64,000 nt of DNA from JAJFJD01 sp965228425 (GTDB lineage Bacteria > Pseudomonadota > Alphaproteobacteria > UBA8366). The number at the start of each line of letters is the position of its first letter. Positions within the stretch are counted from its first letter, which is position 1. The stretch is taken from NCBI GenBank assembly GCA_965228425.1, contig OZ245815.1, positions 2,356,001 through 2,420,000 of the forward strand. The letters are read 5' to 3'. The notes beneath the pieces were generated by a model. That model was not told the DNA's origin and did not search any database. It saw nothing but the letters and a program-made list of their open reading frames with translations. Both the position numbers and the translations under genes were made by a program. Below are positions 42,508 through 53,160 of the stretch, piece after piece.

Positions 42508-43301
42508 TAAGTGATGAAGTACTGGTGTCGGTCGACGATCGCGGGATCGCAACGTTGACCCTCAATCGGCCGGATGCTCTGAACGCCTTCAATGCCGATC
42601 AGATCGCCGCCTTCAACGATGCGATGGCAAAGGTGACCGCGGACACCGCGGTTCGGGTGATCGTGATCGCCGGCAGCGGATCGGTGTTCTGTTCGGGCGC
42701 AGACCTCAACTATTTGAAATGGGCCGGCGGCCTGTCCTATGAGGACAACAAGGCGGATGCCCGGAAATATGCGGCGATGGGAGAGGCGGTCTATGCCGCC
42801 CCGCAGCCGGTCATCGCCCGGGTTCAGGGCGGCGCCTATGGCGGCGGTGTCGCGGTGGCGGCGGCTTGCGATGTCGTTATCGCGGAGAGCGGGGCAAAAT
42901 TCGCGATCACCGAAGCGCGGTACGGCTTTACGCCATCGCTGATGGTGCCCTATCTGCTGGGCCGTATGGGGCAGCGGGAGTGCCGCCGGTGGTGCCTGAC
43001 CGGCGAGGCGATGTCGGCCGCCGAAGCGTTCCGGATCGGGCTGGCGGATATCGTCGTGGAGGAGTCGCTCGACGACAAGGTTGCGGCGGTCGCAGACACC
43101 ATCCTGATGAATTCGCCCGGTGGGCTTGCCGAGAGCAAGGCGTCGATCGGCGAAAACGGCTATCCGCCAATCGACCGGGCAATGATCGACCGTTCGCTTG
43201 AGGCCTTCGTCGCCGGGCGTGGCAGCGCGCAGGCATCGGAAGGTGCCGATGCGTTCATCGCCAAACGCCCGCCGCGTTGGGCGACGGAGGCGGATGCGTG
43301 A
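42504..43301 (+). CDS. Enoyl-CoA hydratase/isomerase family protein (crotonase 3 of 3)
   Basis: 265 residues from the ATG at 42504; the frame is open 18 bases further up but the ATGA overlap favours this start. Motifs are 'GSVFCSGADLNYLKWAG', 'VQGGAYGGGVAVAAACDV' and 'ITEARYGFTPSLMVPYLLG'. It belongs to the same family as the preceding two but differs from them through most of its length, so the three are old paralogues. Specific substrate unknown. Its stop overlaps the channel gene (GTGA). Confidence 0.82.
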   Translation: MISDEVLVSVDDRGIATLTLNRPDALNAFNADQIAAFNDAMAKVTADTAVRVIVIAGSGSVFCSGADLNYLKWAGGLSYEDNKADARKYAAMGEAVYAAPQPVIARVQGGAYGGGVAVAAACDVVIAESGAKFAITEARYGFTPSLMVPYLLGRMGQRECRRWCLTGEAMSAAEAFRIGLADIVVEESLDDKVAAVADTILMNSPGGLAESKASIGENGYPPIDRAMIDRSLEAFVAGRGSAQASEGADAFIAKRPPRWATEADA

Positions 43302-44209
43302 CGCCGAAGCAGCCGCCCCGTCTGGTCGGAACCGGGTTTACGGTACTGCTGCTCGGCCTGATTGCGCTTGCGGCCGGTGAAATCGGCACGATCTTTCAGC
43401 TCATCATGCTGCTGATCTTGTCGCTCGCCGTCGCGACCTTCCATCTGGTCTTCCGGGGAAGCGGATTCTTCTCGATTTCGTTGGCCAACTTTCTCGGCGT
43501 CTACGCTTGTTTCTACGTCTTCTTCGTCGTGACGAATTTTTACGGCGCCAGTCCGTGGGCTTTCCATCTTGGCTTCAGCTTTCCGATCCTCGCTTTCCTG
43601 GGGGGTGCGGTCCTCAAACGGGCGGAACTCCAATCGATCGTCCAGTCCGAGCGGCTGAGAGATGAACGGCATCTCGGGCGCACTTTCCTGTGGTTGTTGC
43701 CGGTGTCGGTCATCGGTGCACTGACCTTCCTCGTGCCGGAACATCTGTCCGGGCAAGAAACGGTCACCCTCGTCTTTCTGTCGGCCATGGCATCGCTCGC
43801 GCTCGTCGTCTTCATGGCGAGCCGCGACATCGCGGTCTTTCTGCTCGATTCCGGCTTGCTGTTCGAGGAGTTCTTCCAGAGCGCGGCGAAGTTGCTGGTG
43901 CCGGCCTTCGCCTTCTTCACCTTCTATTCGATGCAGGTGATTGTCTTCGGCTGCATCTATCGCATTTTGGATCGATACACCGACGACCCGCTTTTCCTTG
44001 TCGGCGACGTGCCGACGACCATCACCTTCTCCCAGGCCCTGTACTTCTCGGTCATCACGTTGAGCACGGTCGGTTATGGCGACGTGGTGCCGCTGTCGGA
44101 CTCGGTGCGGGTGATCGTCTCGATCCAGATCGTCAGCGGCGTGCTGTTGCTATTGTTCGGCTTCTCCGAGATCATCGCCTACACCCGCAACCATAAGGGA
44201 AGATCCTAG
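43298..44209 (+). CDS. Membrane protein with potassium-channel pore motif
   Basis: 303 residues from the GTG at 43298. About six hydrophobic segments precede a final pore loop with the K+ filter-like 'TLSTVGYGDVVP' and a last span 'IVSGVLLLLFGFSEII'. This is the Ion_trans_2 layout. There is no cytosolic RCK or cyclic-nucleotide domain after it. A basic/polar segment around 105-125 (KRAELQSIVQSERLRDERH) breaks the N-terminal spans. Its place inside the leucine-catabolic operon, coupled to crotonase 3, is odd. Confidence 0.78.
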   Translation: MTPKQPPRLVGTGFTVLLLGLIALAAGEIGTIFQLIMLLILSLAVATFHLVFRGSGFFSISLANFLGVYACFYVFFVVTNFYGASPWAFHLGFSFPILAFLGGAVLKRAELQSIVQSERLRDERHLGRTFLWLLPVSVIGALTFLVPEHLSGQETVTLVFLSAMASLALVVFMASRDIAVFLLDSGLLFEEFFQSAAKLLVPAFAFFTFYSMQVIVFGCIYRILDRYTDDPLFLVGDVPTTITFSQALYFSVITLSTVGYGDVVPLSDSVRVIVSIQIVSGVLLLLFGFSEIIAYTRNHKGRS

Positions 44210-44215
44210 CCGCCC

Positions 44216-46231
44216 ATGTTCAGACGGCTTCTCATCGCCAATCGGGGCGAGATCGCCTGCCGCGTCATCCGGACCGCACGGGATGTGGGCATGCGCACGA
44301 TCGCCGTGTATTCGGATGCCGACACGAATGCCCGGCATGTAGATATGGCGGACGAGGCGTATCGGATCGGCCCGGCCCTTGCGGCGGAAAGTTACCTTTC
44401 GGCGGAACGAATTCTGGCCGTCGCGCGGGAGAGCGGGGCGGAGGCGATCCATCCCGGCTACGGCTTCCTGTCGGAAAATGCCGAGTTTGCCGAGGCCTGT
44501 GCTGCGGCGGGGGTCGTGTTCGTCGGCCCATCGCCGAATGCGATTCGGGCGATGGGATCGAAGATCGAGGCCAAATCTTTGGCCCAGGACGCCGGTGTGC
44601 CGGTGGTGCCCGGTTATAACGGCCTGTCGCAAGGCCGCGGTGATCTGAAGGCGGCGGCGGATGAGATCGGCTATCCAGTGATGATCAAGGCGTCGGCCGG
44701 CGGCGGCGGCCGCGGCATGCGGATGGTACGCGAGGCATCGCTGTTCGACGACGCGCTCGACAGCGCCAGCCGCGAGGCCAAGGCCGCCTTCGGCGACGGA
44801 AGGGTCTTGATTGAAAAGTTCATCGCGCGGCCGCGCCACATCGAAGTGCAGGTGTTCGGCGATACCCACGGCAACATCGTTCACCTGTTCGACCGGGACT
44901 GCTCGGTACAGCGCCGTCACCAGAAGATCATCGAGGAAGCGCCGGCGCCGGGCCTGAGCGATGCGCTGCGACAGGCCATGGGTGACGCGGCGATCGAGGT
45001 CGCGCGGCGCGTCGACTATGTCGGTGCGGGGACGGTCGAGTTCATCGTCGACCGGGACGCGATGTCCGATGATGGCGGGTTCTACTTCCTCGAGATGAAT
45101 ACCAGATTGCAGGTCGAGCATCCGGTGACGGAAATGATCACAGGGGTCGATCTCGTGGCATGGCAACTTCACGTGGCGTCGGGCGGTGCGTTGCCGAAGA
45201 CGCAAACGGAGATTCATTCGAACGGTCATGCGGTCGAGGTGCGATTGTATGCGGAGGATCACCGGCGGGATTTCCTGCCATCAACCGGCCGTCTCGATCG
45301 TCTTCGGTTTCCCGGCGAGGGATCGCCGATCCGGGTCGATACCGGCGTCCGCGAAGGTGATGCGGTGACGCGCCATTACGATCCGATGATTGCGAAGGTG
45401 ATCGCGTCCGGTGGGACGCGCGCGGCCGCCCTGTCGACTCTCGAGCAGGGACTAAAGCAAACCGAGGTGATCGGGCCGGCGACAAATTTGGCTTTTCTGG
45501 CCGGTTTGTTGGGCCACGCGGCGTTTCGGGACGGCGATGTCGATACGACCTTCGTTCACCTTCATCGTACCGAGCTGATGGCCGCATCGGAGTTGTCGGG
45601 GAACGACGCTCTCATTCTCGCCGGTGTCTACGAGGCGCATGCCGACGGGGATGACGCGGGCCAAGGAGCGGACCCGTATTCGCCGTGGCGCCGCTGCGAT
45701 GGCTGGCGGGGTTTCGGTCGCGCACCGGTTATCCATCATTTTTTGGATGGGGAGGCCGACACGACGGTTTCTGTCCGACGGGACGGGGACATATTGCTGC
45801 TCGGCCTTCCCGATGACACTTACAGGGTTTCCGGCAGCCTTGTTGCCGACGGCACCGTCCGGGCGGTTCTCGGACGGCGGACCCTCAAGGGTCGCGTCAT
45901 CGAGCGGGGGCTGGAACGCCACGTCCTGATTGATGGTCGCATGCGCACGCTGGTCTTGCGCGATCCCGACGCGCCAACGGCGCAAGGGGAGGCGAGCGGC
46001 GGCAAGCTCACGGCCCCTCTGCCGGCAGCGGTCGTGCAGGTCCACGTGGAGGCCGGCGCCACGGTTGCGCGCGGCGCGCCACTGATGGTCCTGGAGGCCA
46101 TGAAGATGGAGCATGTCATCACCGCGCCGACGGACGGCGTTGTCGCGGCGGTCCATTTCGCCGTCGGGCAGCAGGTCGAAGAGGGGGCGGAACTGGTCGT
46201 CCTCGACGCGCCGGTCGGCGGTTCGGCATAA
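44216..46231 (+). CDS. mccA: 3-Methylcrotonyl-CoA carboxylase, alpha (biotin-containing) subunit
   Basis: 671 residues. The biotin carboxylase domain has 'KASAGGGGRGMRMV', 'DRDCSVQRRHQKIIEEAP' and 'EMNTRLQVEHPVTEMITG'. The C-terminal biotinyl domain has Lys630 in 'LEAMKMEHVI'. The BT-like linker region differs from that of pccA. With MccB (39296) it forms the carboxylase of leucine and isovalerate catabolism. HMG-CoA lyase, which would complete the pathway, is not in the window. Confidence 0.92.
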   Translation: MFRRLLIANRGEIACRVIRTARDVGMRTIAVYSDADTNARHVDMADEAYRIGPALAAESYLSAERILAVARESGAEAIHPGYGFLSENAEFAEACAAAGVVFVGPSPNAIRAMGSKIEAKSLAQDAGVPVVPGYNGLSQGRGDLKAAADEIGYPVMIKASAGGGGRGMRMVREASLFDDALDSASREAKAAFGDGRVLIEKFIARPRHIEVQVFGDTHGNIVHLFDRDCSVQRRHQKIIEEAPAPGLSDALRQAMGDAAIEVARRVDYVGAGTVEFIVDRDAMSDDGGFYFLEMNTRLQVEHPVTEMITGVDLVAWQLHVASGGALPKTQTEIHSNGHAVEVRLYAEDHRRDFLPSTGRLDRLRFPGEGSPIRVDTGVREGDAVTRHYDPMIAKVIASGGTRAAALSTLEQGLKQTEVIGPATNLAFLAGLLGHAAFRDGDVDTTFVHLHRTELMAASELSGNDALILAGVYEAHADGDDAGQGADPYSPWRRCDGWRGFGRAPVIHHFLDGEADTTVSVRRDGDILLLGLPDDTYRVSGSLVADGTVRAVLGRRTLKGRVIERGLERHVLIDGRMRTLVLRDPDAPTAQGEASGGKLTAPLPAAVVQVHVEAGATVARGAPLMVLEAMKMEHVITAPTDGVVAAVHFAVGQQVEEGAELVVLDAPVGGSA

Positions 46232-46244
46232 GGGTTCGACGGCG

Positions 46245-46679
46245 ATGACGGTGCATCTGATCAAGCTCTCGGTCGGGATCGAGAATATCGACCATCTCGC
46301 CCGGGTGCAGGAAGGGCGGCTCCGGCAGGCGGCGTCCGACGGGCACAAGGGCCGACTGTTCCATCGCACGCGGCATACGCCTCGGCGGAGTGAGGAATTG
46401 CTCGACGGCGGCTCGATATATTGGGTCATCAAGGGGCGGACGCGGGCGCGACAGCGGCTTATCGGTTTCGAAAGCGACGTGGACGAGGAAGGCCGGAAAT
46501 TCTGCCGGCTCATGCTGGAGCCAGGGCTCGTACCGACCGACCCCTGGCCGCACCGGCCGTTTCAGGGCTGGCGCTATCTGGAAGCCAAGGACGCTCCGCC
46601 GGACCGGGCGCGCGGGCAGGCCGATGACGAGATGCCGGAGGAGATGATCGAGGAACTGCGGGACCTCGGGCTTCTGTAG
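46245..46679 (+). CDS. DUF1489 family protein
   Basis: 144 residues from the ATG at 46245. The pattern 'MTVHLIKLSVGIENIDHLARVQ' (read in parts), 'HRTRHTPRRSEELLDGGSIYWVIKG' and 'LEPGLVPTDPWPHRPFQGWRYL' is that of DUF1489, a small alphaproteobacterial family of unknown function. It is the last gene of the cluster, 13 bp after mccA. Confidence 0.85.
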   Translation: MTVHLIKLSVGIENIDHLARVQEGRLRQAASDGHKGRLFHRTRHTPRRSEELLDGGSIYWVIKGRTRARQRLIGFESDVDEEGRKFCRLMLEPGLVPTDPWPHRPFQGWRYLEAKDAPPDRARGQADDEMPEEMIEELRDLGLL

Positions 46680-46759
46680 CGGTGTGGCGCGTCGCGGGGC
46701 GGCCCGCCCTGTGGATAAGGCAGTGGATAAGAAAATTGCTTTCAGACGTCATTAGGCCG

Positions 46760-46788
46760 TTGCCGAATAGGGTTTCCGGCGTTATATT
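46760..46788 (+). promoter_or_regulatory. Candidate rRNA operon promoter
   Basis: TTGCCG (46760-46765) and TATATT (46783-46788) are spaced by 17 bp. Transcription from about 46795 would give a leader of about 320 bases before 16S that includes the boxA-like element. Other promoters in the leader cannot be excluded. Confidence 0.45.
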
Positions 46789-46887
46789 CATCTCTTGCGA
46801 CCGTGCCTGAACCGGCAATCGGTTCCGGGCACGATCTCCTTCAAATAGGATGATGCGGCAGGACAAAACGGGTCCAGCGTTGTCGCC

Positions 46888-46899
46888 TGTTGTTTGACA
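46888..46899 (+). promoter_or_regulatory. boxA-like antitermination element before 16S
   Basis: TGTTGTTTGACA resembles the boxA consensus TGCTCTTTAACA. The identical 12-mer recurs at 49164-49175 before the 23S gene, the two places where NusB/S10 antitermination sites are expected. Confidence 0.65.
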
Positions 46900-47113
46900 A
46901 GTGAATTATTAGGAAGGGATGCGCGGGCGGCGGTTTGTGCTGTTTTTTTTGCACGGATCGTTTTTTTGCAGTCTGTGTATCTCTTTTAAGCGAGCCTTTA
47001 TGTGTCCTGGCCGGACTGCTTGGTCTGGTTGGGACTTAAAGCGAGCCAAAGAGTAATACTTTGAGTGTAAGGGATCCGTGTTTGTTGGGCGTCTTTGTTT
47101 TGATGCCTGATTT

Positions 47114-48615
<1,502 letters not shown>

Positions 48616-48730
48616 CGTGCGTAGTGGAACTTGTTTCTGCTATTCGCGTTCACTTACATCAACTCCTGTAAAAACATCATGGCCGCCGCCTCCGCATCCC
48701 TTCCTTCGACGAGAGTTATTGTCCAGCGTC

Positions 48731-48760
48731 GCTCTATCGCCCTTTGGGCTACATGAGAGC
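48731..48760 (-). repeat. rrn-spacer hairpin repeat, copy 1 (reverse)
   Basis: Read on the minus strand: outer arm GCTCT/AGAGC, internal loop CATGTA opposite GAT, inner arm GCCC/GGGC with loop AAA. Confidence 0.85.
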
Positions 48761-48771
48761 GTCGCTGTTTT

Positions 48772-48800
48772 GCCCTCAAGTAGCCGGCAGGCGATAGGGC
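48772..48800 (+). repeat. rrn-spacer hairpin repeat, copy 2
   Basis: Outer arm GCCCT/AGGGC, CAAGTA opposite GAT, inner arm GCC/GGC, loop GGCA. It forms a head-on pair with copy 1, 11 bases away. Confidence 0.85.
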
Positions 48801-48809
48801 CATTAATAA

Positions 48810-48886
<77 letters not shown>

Positions 48887-48891
48887 TTCAA

Positions 48892-48967
48892 GGGGCCATA
48901 GCTCAGCTGGGAGAGCGCCTGCTTTGCAAGCAGGAGGTCACCGGTTCGATCCCGGTTGGCTCCACCA
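48892..48967 (+). tRNA. tRNA-Ala(TGC)
   Basis: 76 bases with encoded CCA. Acceptor GGGGCCA pairs with TGGCTCC (one G-U pair). The anticodon stem CCTGC/GCAGG holds the loop TTTGCAA, giving TGC. It follows tRNA-Ile by 5 bases. Confidence 0.97.
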
Positions 48968-48972
48968 TCGTG

Positions 48973-49001
48973 GCGCTACCGGCTTTCGCCTACATGAGCG
49001 C
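48973..49001 (-). repeat. rrn-spacer hairpin repeat, copy 3 (reverse)
   Basis: Minus-strand reading: outer GCGCT/AGCGC, CATGTA opposite GGT, inner GGC/GCC, loop GAAA. It starts 5 bases after tRNA-Ala. Confidence 0.85.
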
Positions 49002-49006
49002 GGATT

Positions 49007-49035
49007 GCCCTCAAGCAGCCGATAGGCGGTAGGGC
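49007..49035 (+). repeat. rrn-spacer hairpin repeat, copy 4
   Basis: Outer GCCCT/AGGGC, CAAGCA opposite GGT, inner GCC/GGC, loop GATA. Head-on with copy 3, 5 bases apart. Confidence 0.85.
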
Positions 49036-49091
49036 ACATAAAGAGACTCGTCGAAGGATGACAGGCGCTTGATGACAGGCGCTTAGCGCCG

Positions 49092-49120
49092 GCGCTCAAG
49101 CAGGCGAAAGCCGATAGCGC
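49092..49120 (+). repeat. rrn-spacer hairpin repeat, copy 5
   Basis: Outer GCGCT/AGCGC (one extra G-C pair outside), CAAGCA opposite GAT, inner GGC/GCC, loop GAAA. Preceded by two direct copies of GATGACAGGCGCTT. Confidence 0.85.
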
Positions 49121-49163
49121 CATAAAGAGTTTTACGGGGATGTTTTACATCTCCGTAATTGTT

Positions 49164-49175
49164 TGTTGTTTGACA
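49164..49175 (+). promoter_or_regulatory. boxA-like element before 23S
   Basis: TGTTGTTTGACA, identical to 46888-46899. It overlaps the outermost complementary arm (49168-49191) of the 23S flank. Confidence 0.65.
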
Positions 49176-49191
49176 TTGTGAAGAGGGTTTT
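49168..49191 (+). repeat. 5' outer arm A of the 23S-flanking complementary set
   Basis: These 24 bases are complementary to 52739-52762 at 23 of 24 positions. The partner lies beyond the 5S gene. An adjoining 9-mer TTTGACGTA (49189-49197) is complementary to 52389-52397. Confidence 0.7.
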
Positions 49192-49228
49192 GACGTAGTT
49201 GCTCTGATTCGGGCGTGAACTATTACGT

Positions 49229-49257
49229 GCACTATCGGCTTTCGCCTATATGAGTGC
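49229..49257 (-). repeat. rrn-spacer hairpin repeat, copy 6 (reverse)
   Basis: Minus-strand reading: outer GCACT/AGTGC, CATATA opposite GAT, inner GGC/GCC, loop GAAA. The third outer pair is A-T instead of G-C, a compensated change. Confidence 0.85.
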
Positions 49258-49291
49258 GTAGTTTGTCTCATGTTTGTTTGGAGCGACGCGG

Positions 49292-49306
49292 GTTTTATGA
49301 TCGCTG
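49292..49306 (+). repeat. 5' middle arm B of the 23S-flanking complementary set
   Basis: GTTTTATGATCGCTG is the exact reverse complement of 52371-52385. Confidence 0.7.
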
Positions 49307-49339
49307 AACAGTCTGTTGTGATTGGATTGGAGGACGATC

Positions 49340-49382
49340 AGAGCTTCCTCTCAAGTAGCCGAGAGGCGATAGAGGAAGCTCT
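49340..49382 (+). repeat. rrn-spacer hairpin repeat, copy 7 (extended arm)
   Basis: A 12-bp outer arm AGAGCTTCCTCT/AGAGGAAGCTCT, CAAGTA opposite GAT, inner GCC/GGC, loop GAGA. The longest and most stable copy. Confidence 0.88.
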
Positions 49383-49394
49383 GTTAAGACTCTT

Positions 49395-49414
49395 CTGATT
49401 GTGACGGATGGTTT

Positions 49415-49416
<2 letters not shown>
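49395..49416 (+). repeat. 5' inner arm C: 23S processing stalk
   Basis: Complementary to 52162-52183 at 21 of 22 positions. It continues into helix 1 of 23S rRNA, so it is the expected RNase III processing stem. Confidence 0.85.
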
Positions 49417-52161
<2,745 letters not shown>

Positions 52162-52163
<2 letters not shown>

Positions 52164-52183
52164 AAACCATCCGTGACAATCAG
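52162..52183 (+). repeat. 3' inner arm C': 23S processing stalk
   Basis: Partner of 49395-49416, beginning with the last two bases assigned to 23S. Confidence 0.85.
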
Positions 52184-52209
52184 CGAAGCTGATTGTTGCT
52201 TGTTCAGTT

Positions 52210-52239
52210 GCCCTACCGGCCTTTGGCCTACTTGAGGGT
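52210..52239 (-). repeat. rrn-spacer hairpin repeat, copy 8 (reverse)
   Basis: Minus-strand reading: outer CCCT/AGGG plus an A-C mismatch at the base, CAAGTA opposite GGT, inner GGCC/GGCC, loop AAA. Confidence 0.82.
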
Positions 52240-52249
52240 ATGTTCGTGG

Positions 52250-52283
52250 GCGCTATCGCTCGCGTTGCTCGCTACTTGAGCGC
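52250..52283 (-). repeat. rrn-spacer hairpin repeat, copy 9 (reverse, long inner arm)
   Basis: Minus-strand reading: outer GCGCT/AGCGC and CAAGTA opposite GAT, but a 15-base inner element GCGAGCAACGCGAGC replaces the tetraloop arm. It shares this variant with copy 14. A 21-base near-perfect palindrome (52278-52298) joins it to copy 10. Confidence 0.8.
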
Positions 52284-52292
52284 AGATTATCT

Positions 52293-52321
52293 GCGCTCAT
52301 ATAGTCGACAGCCGGTAGCGC
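52293..52321 (+). repeat. rrn-spacer hairpin repeat, copy 10
   Basis: Outer GCGCT/AGCGC, CATATA opposite GGT, inner GTC/GCC with one mismatch, loop GACA. The most degenerate inner arm of the set. Confidence 0.8.
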
Positions 52322-52328
52322 ACATAGA

Positions 52329-52357
52329 GTCCTCAAGTAGGCGTAAGCCGATAGGAC
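52329..52357 (+). repeat. rrn-spacer hairpin repeat, copy 11
   Basis: Outer GTCCT/AGGAC, CAAGTA opposite GAT, inner GGC/GCC, loop GTAA. Confidence 0.85.
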
Positions 52358-52370
52358 CCTGAAAAGAAAC

Positions 52371-52385
52371 CAGCGATCATAAAAC
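52371..52385 (+). repeat. 3' middle arm B' of the 23S-flanking complementary set
   Basis: CAGCGATCATAAAAC, exact reverse complement of 49292-49306. The 9-mer TACGTCAAA at 52389-52397, just after it, pairs with 49189-49197. Confidence 0.7.
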
Positions 52386-52411
52386 GAATACGTCAAATAC
52401 CGTGCTTACAT

Positions 52412-52440
52412 GCGCTCATATAGGCGAAAGCCGATAGCGC
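52412..52440 (+). repeat. rrn-spacer hairpin repeat, copy 12
   Basis: Outer GCGCT/AGCGC (one extra T-A pair outside), CATATA opposite GAT, inner GGC/GCC, loop GAAA. Confidence 0.85.
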
Positions 52441-52447
52441 ACAAAGA

Positions 52448-52476
52448 GTCCTCAAGCAGGCGAAAGCCGATAGGAC
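52448..52476 (+). repeat. rrn-spacer hairpin repeat, copy 13
   Basis: Outer GTCCT/AGGAC, CAAGCA opposite GAT, inner GGC/GCC, loop GAAA. In tandem with copy 12, 7 bases apart. Confidence 0.85.
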
Positions 52477-52508
52477 CCTAAAGAGCCTTCGATCCTCTGC
52501 GGATCGAC

Positions 52509-52627
52509 GGCCTGGTGGTCATAGCGAGGGTTGAACCACCCGATCCCATCCCGAACTCGGCCGTGAAACCCCTCCGCGCCAATGGTACTGCGTCTTAAGA
52601 CGTGGGAGAGTAGGTCGCCGCCAGGCC
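52509..52627 (+). rRNA. rrf: 5S ribosomal RNA
   Basis: About 119 bases. The terminal helix GGCCTGG pairs with CCAGGCC. Internal blocks 'CCCGATCCCATCCCGAACTC' and 'GGGAGAGTAGGTCGCCGCCA' are typical 5S sequence. Confidence 0.95.
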
Positions 52628-52652
52628 TTCTATCCGCAGAGACTCTTACTCA

Positions 52653-52686
52653 GCGCTATCGTTCGCGATGCTCACTACTTGAGCGC
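52653..52686 (-). repeat. rrn-spacer hairpin repeat, copy 14 (reverse, long inner arm)
   Basis: Minus-strand reading: outer GCGCT/AGCGC, CAAGTA opposite GAT, inner 15-mer GTGAGCATCGCGAAC. Relative to copy 9, the C-G pair next to the arm base is T-A here, a compensated change. Confidence 0.82.
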
Positions 52687-52695
52687 AAACAATCC

Positions 52696-52724
52696 GCGCT
52701 CAAGCAGGCGAAAGCCGATAGCGC
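52696..52724 (+). repeat. rrn-spacer hairpin repeat, copy 15
   Basis: Outer GCGCT/AGCGC, CAAGCA opposite GAT, inner GGC/GCC, loop GAAA; identical to copy 5 over 29 bases. Head-on with copy 14. Confidence 0.85.
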
Positions 52725-52738
52725 AAAAACAAGCACGG

Positions 52739-52762
52739 AAAACCCTCTTCACAATCTCAAAC
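52739..52762 (+). repeat. 3' outer arm A' of the 23S-flanking complementary set
   Basis: Reverse complement of 49168-49191 at 23 of 24 positions. It lies downstream of 5S, so arm A/A' would enclose both 23S and 5S. Confidence 0.7.
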
Positions 52763-52823
52763 CTCCTTCAAACACCGCAAAAGGCCAAACCGCCAATCGC
52801 GGATAGTGAAGGACTCCAGACAA

Positions 52824-52852
52824 GCGCTCATACAGGCGAAAGCCGATAGCGC
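52824..52852 (+). repeat. rrn-spacer hairpin repeat, copy 16
   Basis: Outer GCGCT/AGCGC, CATACA opposite GAT, inner GGC/GCC, loop GAAA. It ends 15 bases before tRNA-fMet; no copy is seen to its right. Confidence 0.85.
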
Positions 52853-52867
52853 AAACAAAAACCCTTC

Positions 52868-52945
<78 letters not shown>

Positions 52946-52972
52946 GTCAAATCCACGGAATATCAATGCACT

Positions 52973-52996
52973 AGCCCCTCATGCGAGGGGCTTTTG
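52973..52996 (+). terminator. Terminator after tRNA-fMet (island side)
   Basis: AGCCCCTC (52973-52980), loop ATGC, GAGGGGCT (52985-52992), then TTT. A near-copy follows the right att site at 61961, so each end of the island carries one. Confidence 0.8.
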
Positions 52997-53160
52997 CTTG
53001 TGGGGAGCGACTACGAGCCCGTGCCGGCGAAACCCGCGGAATTCCGCACATTCCAAATTATTGCCGGGCATTCCGTGCAACATACATGCAACACGAAAAA
53101 TCATGATGTTTTCTAATTGTTCGCATGGCAGGCAATGTGAGATTCACATGCCATCAATGA

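Larger units (their letters stand above)
46680..47113. other. rRNA operon leader region
   Basis: 434 bases without a gene. It contains the probable rrn promoter (46760-46788), a boxA-like element (46888-46899) and T-rich runs at 46946-46968. None of the spacer hairpin repeats found downstream occurs here. Confidence 0.7.

Noticed and set aside
42504..43301. Recent triplication as the origin of the three crotonases
   Set aside because: Equal length suggested it, but the proteins differ throughout; only family motifs are shared.
46894..46922. TTGACA at 46894 as the rrn -35 element
   Set aside because: No acceptable -10 hexamer lies 15-19 bases downstream, and the sequence is better explained as part of the repeated boxA-like 12-mer.
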